Source of the DNA: Acidobacteriota bacterium | Lineage (GTDB): Bacteria > Acidobacteriota > Blastocatellia > Chloracidobacteriales > Chloracidobacteriaceae | DNA length: 64,000 nucleotides | Assembly: GCA_016208495.1 (NCBI GenBank) | Contig: JACQXX010000055.1 | Coordinates: 1 to 64,000 of the forward strand | Direction of reading: 5' to 3' | Shown: positions 37,336 to 46,147 of the stretch, in pieces | Layout: every line of letters begins with the position of its first letter | Position numbering within the stretch: the stretch's first letter is position 1 | Notes under the pieces: model-generated | Database searches by the model: none | Told to the model about the DNA's origin: nothing | What the model saw: the letters and a program-made list of their open reading frames with translations, nothing else | Made by a program: the position numbers and the translations under genes

Positions 37336-38361
37336 ATGGAAGGACTGCTTCTGTTTTTCCTCGCAATTATTGTCATTGGCATTTTGGTAACTCTTGCTAA
37401 GTCAGTATATATCGTCCCGCAGATGAGTGTGATGATCATTGAGCGGTTGGGAACATTCCAAAAGCTGGCTGATAGTGGTCTGCATCTGGTCATGCCGTTT
37501 ATCGAACGACCTCGGGGGATGTACTGGGCGGGATTCCGACCTGGAGTGACACTGATTGATTTGCGCGAACAATTCACCGATCTCCCCATGCAGCCCGTCA
37601 TCACTCGCGACAACGTCACCGTTGGGGTTGATTCAGTGATTTACTGGCAGGTGACCGACCCGGTCAAAGCCGTATATGAAGTCGCGGATTTGACCGGCGG
37701 CATTATGCAGCTCACCACCACGGCCTTGCGCAATGTGATGGGAGAAATGGATCTGGATCATACCCTTTCATCGCGTGACACCATCAATAACCGGCTGCGC
37801 ATGGTAATGGACGATGCCACCCACAAATGGGGCGTCAAAGTGACACGGGTGGAAGTCCGCAATATCAATCCGCCAGATGATGTCCGCATCACCATGGAAA
37901 AACAAATGACGGCTGAACGAAACCGGCGTGCCGTTGTGCTCCAGGCCGAAGGTGAAAAACAGGCGGCCATTACCCGTGCCGAAGGTGAGAAACAGGCGTC
38001 AATTACCCGCGCTGAAGGCGACAAACAAATGCAGATTCTACGGGCTGAAGGGGCCGCCCAGGCCCGGTTGCGTGCGGTTGAAGCCGAAGCCGAGGCGTTA
38101 CGTCAGGTGGCGAGTGCCCTGGGCGGTCAGTCAAACCCGGCGCAATATCTGATTATGGGGCGCTATATCGAATCCCTGCGTGAAATGTCAGCCGGTCAAA
38201 ACAGCAAAGTCATCTTTATGCCGGTTGAGACATCACAGTTGTTTTCCTCAATCGGTGCCTTTAAAGAACTGTTTCAAGAGACTCAGCCACAAGAAGGAAC
38301 AGCTATTCCTACCCAGCAAATTTTGCCTCCGGCGCGGACCAAGCAACTGGTTGAGCGATAA
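37336..38361 (+). CDS. SPFH/Band 7 stomatin-like protein (slipin)
   Basis: A 341-aa protein. The N-terminal membrane anchor (MEGLLLFFLAIIVIGILVTL) is followed by the SPFH domain (YIVPQMSVMIIERLGTF...FTDLPMQPVITRDNVTVGVD). A helical region follows with near-identical 11-residue repeats of RAEGEKQA (about residues 205-245) that form a coiled coil. The SD is AAAGGGGG. Slipins oligomerise at the membrane and work with the NfeD partner encoded just upstream. Confidence 0.93.
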   Translation: MEGLLLFFLAIIVIGILVTLAKSVYIVPQMSVMIIERLGTFQKLADSGLHLVMPFIERPRGMYWAGFRPGVTLIDLREQFTDLPMQPVITRDNVTVGVDSVIYWQVTDPVKAVYEVADLTGGIMQLTTTALRNVMGEMDLDHTLSSRDTINNRLRMVMDDATHKWGVKVTRVEVRNINPPDDVRITMEKQMTAERNRRAVVLQAEGEKQAAITRAEGEKQASITRAEGDKQMQILRAEGAAQARLRAVEAEAEALRQVASALGGQSNPAQYLIMGRYIESLREMSAGQNSKVIFMPVETSQLFSSIGAFKELFQETQPQEGTAIPTQQILPPARTKQLVER

Positions 38362-38426
38362 GTTGGGACATGAGTTGAAATGGGCACATCCCTGGTGTGT
38401 TCGTCTGTTAAATGTGGGGTATCGTT

Positions 38427-40355
38427 ATGTCGAAATCATTTCTTCGCTGGTCATTGTGGGGAATTGTCCTGGTGAGTCTGCTGGCGCTGGCTTCAGATCG
38501 AGGACAGTTGGCCGCTGCCGATAAGCTTCCGTTTGCCCGCCTGATGCCACGTGGCGCACTGGCCTATGTTCAAACAAAAGATTTGGCCGGATTGCTCAAA
38601 ACCTGGCAGGATTCCAAGACCAAAGAGAACTATTTCAACTCACCCAGCTATCGGGCATTTACCCAATCGCGGCTCTATCTTGAACTCCAGGAACGACTTC
38701 GGGAGTTTGAACAGGGTGCCGGGATTGAGTTTACCGAAGATCAGGCCATTTCAATGGCTGGCGGTCAATCGGCGGCAACGCTGTACGATATGGGAAAGGT
38801 CGAGCTGGTTTACATCAGTGAACTTCCGCTTGCCCAGGCCACGGCGACGATGCTCTTTAAACAATCGCCTCGATTTGATTCGCATCGGCGCGGCAACTTT
38901 GAATACTTTGTCCAGGAGCTGGCAACCGACGGTGGACGGTTGCGGCAGGGATTGTGTTTCTCGGCTTCTGATGGGAAGTTGATCCTTACCACCACTGAGC
39001 CACTGATGCAGCGGACGCTGGATAATTTGATCAACCGAAATGCCACCGATGCCACGGATCATCTGGCCGTCAGTATGTCGCCCGTGCTGGCGGTTGCCCA
39101 GGATTTTACGCCGCACGATATGACGCTCTGGGTTGATGCACCGCGTCTGCGCGACCAGCGGTTTTTCGGCACGTACTGGGTTCAAGGGAAGCAAGCCAAC
39201 TTGAGTCAGGTGAACACCAGTCTGGCCGACCTTGAGTTTGCTTCTGGAGGCATCTGGGAGCGGCGTTGGGTGGTGCTGGCAGATGAGGCTGCGAAACAAT
39301 CTGCACCTCAAACTGGAGCCGTTAACCTGGTTGGATTGTTGCAGTTTGTCCCGGATGAGACGCAGTCAGTTTCTGCCTCAGCGGTTACTTCAGCCACTCA
39401 GCAAGCCCAACTCACCACACATCTGGCAAAGTTGATCTTCCCACCGCTTCGACCACCGATTGAACCCTCAAATCTGTCATTTTCTCCGTCAAGTTATTCT
39501 GAAGAGTCAAATTCGTCTGATGCCAACCAGCTTGAGCGGTATCGGTTTCTGGACCAGCGATTTGATCAGGACGTTGATGACCCGGCTTCAACATTGACCG
39601 GAACCAAAGCCAAATTGACGGTTCCCTCCTTCCAGCAGCAGCTTGACAGTCAGTTTGAAAAAGACCTGGCTGAGATCCTGAACCGGGCTAAACCGACAAG
39701 TTTTGTTCAACTTGGGAATGTAAAGCCGGAAAGCAGTGGTGGGCCCTTTATGCAAATCAACCAGGCGATTGTGGTGGAGTGTGGCAGTTCCTTTGACGCT
39801 TCGCGGTTTGAGGCCGCCGCGCTTCAGGTTTTGGGTGGCCGACTGGTCGTGCCTGGAACAGCCGCCTCATTTCAGTGGAAGGCGCTTGCCAATGGGGTGC
39901 GGGTGCCTCCAACCGATCTGGTGCAACAGGGTGGGGCTTATCAACAGGTGGGGAATTATGTGATTTTTGCCAGCCGGCCTGAGTTCTGTGCCGCAATTGC
40001 CGCTAAATTCCAGGCGAAGAGCCAGCCGGCACTGCTCCCTGAGACCAAAACGGCTGACCGGTTTGCCATTGTTCGACTTGGTGCTGGTCGTGAAGCCTAC
40101 CGCCGCTTGATGCAGCAGCTTGAGTTTGTGCCATCAGATACTGCGACCGAAATGGGAGATGAAGAGACCGGAGACGTCGCCAGCGGACCAAATCCGTTTT
40201 TCAGTTCAAATTTGAATTCGCTGATCAATGTGGCCGGGTATGTGGAAGACATCACCCTGGAATCCAACCAAAAGGACCGGGCGCTGACCGAAGTGATTCG
40301 CTATCGGTTCTCACCAGCGGCACCGCCTGCACCCAAAGTGAAACCAAAGGGATAA
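38427..40355 (+). CDS. Large exported protein, unknown (DUF3352-like)
   Basis: A 642-aa protein. The start at 38427 gives MSKSFLRWSLWGIVLVSLLALASDR, a signal peptide ending near AAADKL; an ATG 15 bp upstream is the alternative. The opening LPFARLMPRGALAYVQTKDLAGLLKTW resembles exported DUF3352-type proteins, which start by describing a bulky two-lobed fold. No catalytic motif and no membrane segment in the rest. Low-complexity Ser/Asn stretch near residue 360. It follows the slipin gene by 65 bp, so cotranscription is possible. Confidence 0.7.
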   Translation: MSKSFLRWSLWGIVLVSLLALASDRGQLAAADKLPFARLMPRGALAYVQTKDLAGLLKTWQDSKTKENYFNSPSYRAFTQSRLYLELQERLREFEQGAGIEFTEDQAISMAGGQSAATLYDMGKVELVYISELPLAQATATMLFKQSPRFDSHRRGNFEYFVQELATDGGRLRQGLCFSASDGKLILTTTEPLMQRTLDNLINRNATDATDHLAVSMSPVLAVAQDFTPHDMTLWVDAPRLRDQRFFGTYWVQGKQANLSQVNTSLADLEFASGGIWERRWVVLADEAAKQSAPQTGAVNLVGLLQFVPDETQSVSASAVTSATQQAQLTTHLAKLIFPPLRPPIEPSNLSFSPSSYSEESNSSDANQLERYRFLDQRFDQDVDDPASTLTGTKAKLTVPSFQQQLDSQFEKDLAEILNRAKPTSFVQLGNVKPESSGGPFMQINQAIVVECGSSFDASRFEAAALQVLGGRLVVPGTAASFQWKALANGVRVPPTDLVQQGGAYQQVGNYVIFASRPEFCAAIAAKFQAKSQPALLPETKTADRFAIVRLGAGREAYRRLMQQLEFVPSDTATEMGDEETGDVASGPNPFFSSNLNSLINVAGYVEDITLESNQKDRALTEVIRYRFSPAAPPAPKVKPKG

Positions 40356-40357
40356 TG

Positions 40358-40527
40358 AAGAATGAAGAATGAAGAGAATCCCTAGTGGTTAGTGGTTAGT
40401 GGTTAGAAATCAATACTTTCGAAGAAACACCAAAAACCAGGAACCAATTTTTTCTTAATTCTTAAGTACCTTACCGAAAATTTCCAGACATTTTAACCAC
40501 GGAAACCACGGAAACCACGGAAAAAAA
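40358..40527. repeat. Heptad and 9-bp repeats
   Basis: GAATGAA units (40358-40375), TAGTGGT array (40383-40405), the phrase GAAATCAATACTTTCGAAG (40406-40424), ACCAGGAACC units, then CCACGGAAA x3 (about 40497-40523). They lie between two convergent genes. Confidence 0.88.
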
Positions 40528-40575
40528 TCAAGCACTTACCAAATCCAATATCTCAGGAAACTTATGACAAGGTAC

Positions 40576-41475
40576 TTAATTCTTGAGCGGCTGGGTTGCC
40601 GGCAGATCAATCTGCAGGGTAAAGCTACACAGGTAAATTGGCTCACCCGGAGTTACTTCAGCCCGCTTATCAGTTTGAACTTCTTTTCCGCCAATAATCA
40701 CCGGGTTGCGGCCTAAACAGGTGATATAAAACCTGCCATCGTCAGTGCGCTCTAATTCCAGGTGTGAGCGGCTAATCTCCATATCTCCAGTCAACCGAAC
40801 ATCTTCTTGTGATCCACGCCCAATTCCGACTTTAGTTTTATAACACGGAGTTGATGACTGGTGGTGTCCGGCGTGGAGCACCGTGATTGAAAAAAGCGCT
40901 GTCCGAGGACGGACAACCGTGGCTTCATCATCCACCAACCCAGCCGGTTGTCCTCGGGGCTTGACTACGGTGGCACCTTCATCGAGGGCGTCGGTTTTTG
41001 GAATAGTCGGGGAAGGCGGTGCTGGTGCCGGTTTCGGTGGTGTCCGAGGTTTGACCTGGGTCATTTCCGGAGTTGAATCCCAGACGGGCTGGACGCGAAA
41101 TTTCCCCTTTTCCAGATTTGGATCAACTCGCAATTCAAGCGCGATGGTTTGAGTTTGGAGCCGACCACTTCCGACCAGTTCGCGAGCCCGTTCGGCAATC
41201 ACGGTGTGCAGGCCACGTTCGAACCCACGGCGTTTTTCGCCTTGCCAGTCGGCATCATCTTCCTTGCTCAAAAACACGATGTATTCCGGTGGAATGTAGG
41301 TTGGTTCCCCCGGCGGCGTAAACATCTCAGCCTGCATGACTTCTTCGATGCCACGCGCCACCGTGACCAGGAATTCTTCCCACCGGCTTGGTGCCCGGCG
41401 TTTCTCTGCTACCTCGACGTCTTCTTCATCGTCAATCCAGCCACGCAATTTGCCAATGATGTCTTTGAATGCCAT
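40576..41475 (-). CDS. FhaA-like protein: DUF3662 plus FHA domain
   Basis: A 299-aa cytoplasmic protein. The N-terminal FhaA_N/DUF3662 domain (about residues 25-135) is followed by a Pro-rich linker and a C-terminal FHA domain (about 197-290) with GIGRG (218-222), ISRSHLEL and RNPVIIGG, which together read phosphothreonine. The linker carries two near-identical acidic motifs, DEGATVVKPR (Thr169) and DDEATVVRPR (Thr186), which look like kinase sites able to bind the protein's own FHA domain. In actinobacteria FhaA works with Ser/Thr kinases; no kinase lies here. Monocistronic. Confidence 0.9.
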   Translation of the reverse strand: MAFKDIIGKLRGWIDDEEDVEVAEKRRAPSRWEEFLVTVARGIEEVMQAEMFTPPGEPTYIPPEYIVFLSKEDDADWQGEKRRGFERGLHTVIAERARELVGSGRLQTQTIALELRVDPNLEKGKFRVQPVWDSTPEMTQVKPRTPPKPAPAPPSPTIPKTDALDEGATVVKPRGQPAGLVDDEATVVRPRTALFSITVLHAGHHQSSTPCYKTKVGIGRGSQEDVRLTGDMEISRSHLELERTDDGRFYITCLGRNPVIIGGKEVQTDKRAEVTPGEPIYLCSFTLQIDLPATQPLKN

Positions 41476-41692
41476 AGGTTTTTCGAGTGAGTCAGTTGAT
41501 ATTCGTTGGTGGTCAATGATCAGGAGTCAGGAAGTTCCCATGATTCCAAACCAGTGCTTCTTTGTACAAGCAATTTTTCTATGTTGCTGGATTATAAGCT
41601 TTGAACTGCTACACTGAGAAATATTCACCGGTTGAAAATTTGTACAACTTTGTAATATATTGTCTTGGCCAGAAATCAGAGAGGTGATCTGT

Positions 41693-42373
41693 ATGTCCAT
41701 TCTCGCCCACAAAGAACCTGCGGAAATAATCTACCCAGAAAGTGATGGGAAACCAATGGCCGAAAACGATGTGCAATATCGGTGGATTGTCACGATCAAG
41801 GAAAACCTCAATGCGATGCTGCCCGATTATGTCGCCAGCGATTTGTTTTGGTATCCGGTTGAGGCGAATTCTTACATCGTCCAGGCTCCAGATGTCATGG
41901 TTGCATTCGGACGCCCCAAAGGAGACCGGGGAAGCTATCGTCAATGGGAAGAAAATAACGTTGCCCCAGCCGTTGTGTTTGAGATCCTTTCGCCGAGCAA
42001 TACTTACCTTGAGATGCAGAAAAAGCGATTGTTTTATGAGCAGTATGGAGTTGAGGAATATTATGTCTACAATCCACAGGGAAATGTGCTCGAAGTCTGG
42101 GTTCGACGTGATAACCGGCTTCATTTGCAGCCAAACCCTGACGGTTGGGTGAGTCCACGGTTGGGGATCCGATTTGAGGTAAATCACCCGCAACTTGTTT
42201 TGTACCGACCAGATGGCGAACGGTTTTTGACGGTTCAGGAACTTTTTCTTGAGCGTGATCAAGCCCGACACGAGAAAGAACAGGCGGTTCAGATGGCTGA
42301 AACTGAACGACAACGGGCTGAGCTATTAGCTGAACGACTGCGCGCGTTAGGTGTTGATCCTGATCAAATGTGA
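41693..42373 (+). CDS. Uma2/DUF820-family putative endonuclease
   Basis: A 226-aa protein with the PD-(D/E)xK-like Uma2 fold. The ATG at 41693 follows GAGGTGAT. The core YIVQAPDVMVAFGRPKGDR, APAVVFEILSPSN and KKRLFYEQYGVEEYYVYNP carries the family Asp, Glu and Lys positions. A Glu/Arg-rich coiled coil closes the protein (about 185-226). Uma2 proteins are very common in cyanobacteria, Chloroflexi and Acidobacteriota. A nuclease role is predicted and not proven. No defence genes adjoin it. Confidence 0.88.
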   Translation: MSILAHKEPAEIIYPESDGKPMAENDVQYRWIVTIKENLNAMLPDYVASDLFWYPVEANSYIVQAPDVMVAFGRPKGDRGSYRQWEENNVAPAVVFEILSPSNTYLEMQKKRLFYEQYGVEEYYVYNPQGNVLEVWVRRDNRLHLQPNPDGWVSPRLGIRFEVNHPQLVLYRPDGERFLTVQELFLERDQARHEKEQAVQMAETERQRAELLAERLRALGVDPDQM

Positions 42374-42424
42374 GGCACTGGTCCTAAAAGGAATGTTATT
42401 CAGTGGTTTTTTTTACTGTCTAAC

Positions 42425-43594
42425 TTATTCATATAAAAGAAATTCCCGCCGCAGTTCAATAAACGTTTCCACTTCATCCTGCCACGTCGCGCTGATTTCT
42501 TCCCAGGGAAGATTGGCTTCAATTTGCTGTCGGAGCGTGTTGTTTCCCACGATGATGTCAAAGGCGCACTTGTCAAAAACATACTCGTAGGGCGATTGTC
42601 GCCACGCAAAGTGTTCCGGATAAAAGCGATGCAGGGCTTTGAGGATTTCAACTGCAATCTGAAACGACCGCAAGCTGGCCCGATTCTGAATGTGAATCTG
42701 CAGTCCACCGCAGATTTCACCAACAAATTTGTGAAACGTCGGCTGGAAAAACATCGGGCGGAAGTAAGCACCGGCCAACCCCAGCGAATTCAGATGGTCA
42801 GTGAGTTGATACGGATCAATAAACGGCGCTCCAATGATTTCAAAGGGGCGGGTTGTGCCACGACCTTCAGAAACATTGGTGCCTTCAAACATCACCATAC
42901 CTGGGTAAACCGTTGCTGTATCAAGGGTTGGCATATTGGGGGAGGGCATCACCCACGGCTGCCAGGTTTTATCAATCCAGAGTGTTCGATTCCAACCAGC
43001 CATTTCAGAGACATAGAGTTCACACCCAATGTTGCCGATGTGGTTAAAGAGTCGTGCCAGTTCTCCAATCGTCATGCCGTGGCGCATGGGAATCGGATAC
43101 ATCCCGACAAATGAGGCGTAGGCTGGATCCAGGATTGGTCCTTCGAGGTCGCGTCCATTGATTGGGTTGGGGCGGTCAAGGACGACAAAGGGAATTCCTT
43201 TTTCCTTCGCGGTTTCCATGGCCAGGGCCATGGTGTAGATAAACGTATAGACCCGCGTGCCGACATCCTGAACGTCAAACACCAGAACATCTACATTCTC
43301 AAGCATTTCCGGTGTTGGTTTGCGCGCTTTCCCATACAGACTATAGACCGGAGCACCAATTCGGCTGTCTTTCGGCCAGCCTTCCCATTCGATCATGTTG
43401 TCCTGGGTTTCACCACGAATACCGTGTTGGGGGCCAAACAGCGCCGTAAGTTCAAATTCCGGGCGGGCGTGAAAGAGGTCAGCCGCGTGCTGGTAACACA
43501 GGTCAACCGACGCCGGATGGACAATCAATCCAACGCGTTTTCCACGCAACCAGTCCAGATGATGGTCAAAAATTCGTTCAAGTCCAGTTTGCAT
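42425..43594 (-). CDS. DUF1343/NamZ-like exo-N-acetylmuramidase
   Basis: A 389-aa protein of the DUF1343 family, which includes NamZ, an exo-beta-N-acetylmuramidase of peptidoglycan recycling. Characteristic blocks are GLIVHPASVD, FGPQHGIRGETQDNM, DVLVFDVQDVGTRVYTFIYT, LDRPNPING, YPIPMRHGMTIGELA and FEGTNVSEGRGTTRPFE. No signal peptide is seen at the chosen ATG, so it may act in the cytoplasm, or export may use another route. The neighbours do not suggest a recycling operon. Confidence 0.9.
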   Translation of the reverse strand: MQTGLERIFDHHLDWLRGKRVGLIVHPASVDLCYQHAADLFHARPEFELTALFGPQHGIRGETQDNMIEWEGWPKDSRIGAPVYSLYGKARKPTPEMLENVDVLVFDVQDVGTRVYTFIYTMALAMETAKEKGIPFVVLDRPNPINGRDLEGPILDPAYASFVGMYPIPMRHGMTIGELARLFNHIGNIGCELYVSEMAGWNRTLWIDKTWQPWVMPSPNMPTLDTATVYPGMVMFEGTNVSEGRGTTRPFEIIGAPFIDPYQLTDHLNSLGLAGAYFRPMFFQPTFHKFVGEICGGLQIHIQNRASLRSFQIAVEILKALHRFYPEHFAWRQSPYEYVFDKCAFDIIVGNNTLRQQIEANLPWEEISATWQDEVETFIELRREFLLYE

Positions 43595-43605
43595 AAGAGT
43601 TAGGG

Positions 43606-43757
43606 TTCCGGGTTCGGGGTTCCGGGTTCCGGGTTCGGGGTTCGGGGTTCGGGGTTCCGGGTCTTCGATTTTAGGTCTTTTTTGTCCTTTTCGTCCTTTT
43701 GGTTGTTTTTCCAGAACTCTGTTTTCAAACCCTGAACCCCGAAACCCCGAACCCTGT
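43606..43757. repeat. Composite repeat module (GGGTTCG, GTCCTTTTC, AACCCCG)
   Basis: GGGTTCC/GGGTTCG heptads (43606-43660) run into GGGTCTTCGATTTTAGGTC, GTCCTTTTC units and AACCCTG/AACCCCG units. It parallels 12632-12749 in order and sequence. It ends at the ThyX-like stop codon. Confidence 0.9.
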
Positions 43758-45328
43758 TAAAACACTCGCTGGTATTCGTCAAGGTCCAGTTTCCACACCC
43801 GCACGCCACAGAAGCGATCACCTTCCGGGCAGATTGGTTTAGAGCGGGCCTGAAGCCGCTGGGTACAGGGAGGCAGCAGGTGCGAGCCGATGTGTGGGTT
43901 GACTTGCCGGACCTGTCGGGCTTCTTCAACCGATGCGCGCCAGATTTCTTCCTGAGCCAGATAACACAGCCGCATCCGGTGTTTGTGATGGAGGTTGGCG
44001 AGGTCAGAAGATTCCGTAAAGCGCACGGAAACTGCATTTGGGAGCAGATAGAGGGCAAATTCGTCTGAGACGCCGTGAGCTTTGAGTTGGTGGATTCGTT
44101 CCCACGAGCGCGCCATCGTGTCGTGATAAAACTGTTCGATATGGGGTTCCTGTTTGATGAGTTCCGGGGTGATGTAATCAGGTTCACCCGTGAAGTGTGC
44201 TGCCAGGACTGGTCGTGAGGCTGGGGTCATCCGGTGGCGTTGATCCTGAGAATCCGCCGTGTGGCTCAATTTTTTGCGGAACGTGTAATGCGGATGAACC
44301 AGTGTCCGGCCAAGTTTCGACATTGTCGCCAGGTTGAGTGATTCGCCAAGCAACCGATTTTGAGTCGGGCTCAGCACCAGTTCAATTGCATCGCTATCAT
44401 TCAGGACTGAGGATGGAAGGCCGAGCACTTCACGGACGGATGCGGCTAAAATACTCTCATTATTGGGCTTGTAATCAATGAGTTTGGCCGTGTATCCATC
44501 CAGGCTCTGATCAAATTCGGTCAAAAACTGCTGGCGAGATGCCGATTGAGTGGCTGTGTGGTGGCTTTCGAAGAATTGAAATTCAGGTGTCTCTTCCAGT
44601 GGAATCGGTTCTTCGAGCACAGTTTTATAGAGCGGGTCGTGGGCCAGGAGCGCCTGAACCATCGCCGTGGCCACTTCGCGTTGTTCGGTCGGAGCATCAA
44701 ATTGCTCGCAGAGCCGGTAATAGCGTAGTAGCGTGATGCCGCTGACGGTGTGGTACATGTAGGCAAATGTCGCCACCGGAAGCACATAGCGGGCGGCTTC
44801 CAACGCGCGTTTGCGGAGCTTGGCCTGGATTTTTTTGTCAGCCGTGTTGTGCTTGGTAAACAGCTTGTTGTACTCGCGGGCCACTACCGGCATCAGGAGT
44901 TCGGTCAGGTGCTCATAGGCGGCCATCTGTTCGTCAATCGCCGTGGTGTACCGCGTGAGTGCTTCACCTGTCAGCGCCGGAATGGCAAATGATCCGGGTT
45001 TGACGGCGACATAGCGCTGGCTGACTTGCTCGCTGTTGTAAAAAGGATGCGAATGCAAAAAGCTCCAGATGAACTGGCGCGAAATATTGACCATCGCAAA
45101 CTGAAAATGAGCGTGCTGATAGGTCGTATGGTGGCCAGCCTGATAGATGCTCTGGGCAAGCGGCTCAAACCCTGAGGTAATGTCTTCGTCCCGGATAATC
45201 CCTTTGCTTGAATAACAGGTCCGTGCCGTAGCCACCACGTTTTTGAATGGTGTCGGAAATGCTTTTTCCAGGCTGACTGCCGGAGCTGGCGAGAGAAAAG
45301 CCGAAGTACGTTGGGAAACTGGGTGCAT
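43757..45328 (-). CDS. Double-length ThyX-like flavin-dependent thymidylate synthase
   Basis: A 523-aa protein, twice the usual ThyX length, made of two ThyX-like halves. The first half (about 20-240) keeps SEQVSQRY (residues 99-106) but has HSH where ThyX has RHR. The second half (about 290-470) has RHR (364-366) and the C-terminal LPNAVSVRFTESSDLANLHHK...EEIWR block, but not the NExSxRY part. Together they contain one split ThyX signature. ThyX makes dTMP from dUMP with FAD and methylene-folate. A C-terminal tail has three Cys (PPC, KPIC, RFC), possibly metal-binding. A GTG start at 45361 is possible. Confidence 0.85.
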   Translation of the reverse strand: MHPVSQRTSAFLSPAPAVSLEKAFPTPFKNVVATARTCYSSKGIIRDEDITSGFEPLAQSIYQAGHHTTYQHAHFQFAMVNISRQFIWSFLHSHPFYNSEQVSQRYVAVKPGSFAIPALTGEALTRYTTAIDEQMAAYEHLTELLMPVVAREYNKLFTKHNTADKKIQAKLRKRALEAARYVLPVATFAYMYHTVSGITLLRYYRLCEQFDAPTEQREVATAMVQALLAHDPLYKTVLEEPIPLEETPEFQFFESHHTATQSASRQQFLTEFDQSLDGYTAKLIDYKPNNESILAASVREVLGLPSSVLNDSDAIELVLSPTQNRLLGESLNLATMSKLGRTLVHPHYTFRKKLSHTADSQDQRHRMTPASRPVLAAHFTGEPDYITPELIKQEPHIEQFYHDTMARSWERIHQLKAHGVSDEFALYLLPNAVSVRFTESSDLANLHHKHRMRLCYLAQEEIWRASVEEARQVRQVNPHIGSHLLPPCTQRLQARSKPICPEGDRFCGVRVWKLDLDEYQRVF

Positions 45329-45437
45329 AAAAACCGAATGGAGGTGCTTGTTGTCGCGCACCTGGCAATCCGAGGGATGGTAGAGGTTCTAAATGATTGG
45401 AGGAAAATGGCTTAAATAGTTTTTAGATAAATATTTC

Positions 45438-45513
45438 CTGGGAGCACCGGCATCTTGCCGGCACTAAATGATTAATTTCTAATCAGTTGCCGGCAGGATG
45501 CCGGCGCTCCCAG
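45438..45513. repeat. REP-like palindrome (GGGAGC-CCGGCAT-TGCCGGC)
   Basis: A 26-bp arm (45438-45463) and its near-perfect complement (45488-45513) are separated by 24 AT-rich bases. Each arm contains a smaller palindrome (CCGGCAT..TGCCGG). It lies 8 bp beyond the stop of the following minus-strand gene and could end its transcript. Confidence 0.88.
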
Positions 45514-45520
45514 TCTGGTA

Positions 45521-46060
45521 TCAATCGCCATTGTCATAGATCGCCTGCATTTTACGGATGTTGGCGTCTGGAAACTGACCCGTTGCTCTGACGCGAGCCA
45601 GCATCTTTTCAGCTTCAGCCTGAGTTTTCCCTCCGTACACTGCCAGAAAGTTGTACTCAGCGTTCACGTTTGTGTAACCGGTGAGAAACTCAGAACATCC
45701 ATAGCGAGAAGCAAACACTTTGCGATCTTGAAAGAGCCGCTGTACCCGTTGACGTTCGTCTTCTTTGAAATACCCAGCACAGGGTTTATCGCTTCCAGGG
45801 CCGTCATCAGGCTCAGCTTTGATGCTCTTGAGCAAAATTGCAAAAAAAGGCGCTGAATAGTAAGCCGTCTGCCACTTCAGGTTTTTCGGAAGCGGGAATG
45901 CCAGATCCCACGGGTCGAACCTTCCTCCTCCCGTTGGACAGAGTGCATCCGGTTGGCTGCACACGGCAGCACCGGTTTGAACGCTTCCCTGAGACAATCC
46001 AATCCCGATTGTGGTCATCAGCAAAAAAACTCCGCCTGCCCAGGATGATCGAAATCTCAT
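45521..46060 (-). CDS. Secreted protein, unknown
   Basis: A 179-aa protein with an N-terminal signal peptide (residues 1-25). Four or five Cys in the mature part (CSQPDALC, KPCAGYF, YGCSEF) suggest disulfides. The end, VYGGKTQAEAEKMLARVRATGQFPDANIRKMQ, has the look of a SPOR-type peptidoglycan-binding repeat, but the match is weak. Function unknown. Confidence 0.68.
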   Translation of the reverse strand: MRFRSSWAGGVFLLMTTIGIGLSQGSVQTGAAVCSQPDALCPTGGGRFDPWDLAFPLPKNLKWQTAYYSAPFFAILLKSIKAEPDDGPGSDKPCAGYFKEDERQRVQRLFQDRKVFASRYGCSEFLTGYTNVNAEYNFLAVYGGKTQAEAEKMLARVRATGQFPDANIRKMQAIYDNGD

Positions 46061-46147
46061 CGGTGCCTCCAGAAGTTTATTGATGGAAAATTCTTTTGAG
46101 GTAACAGTTACAGAATGAACAGGCTGTTGCTGATATCGTGTCGGAGG

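Noticed and set aside
41609-42313. 234-aa reading frame opposite the Uma2-like gene
   Set aside because: The Uma2 frame has a ribosome-binding site and family motifs; this frame has neither.
42524-43114. 196-aa plus-strand frame inside the NamZ-like gene
   Set aside because: It is antisense to conserved DUF1343 motifs.
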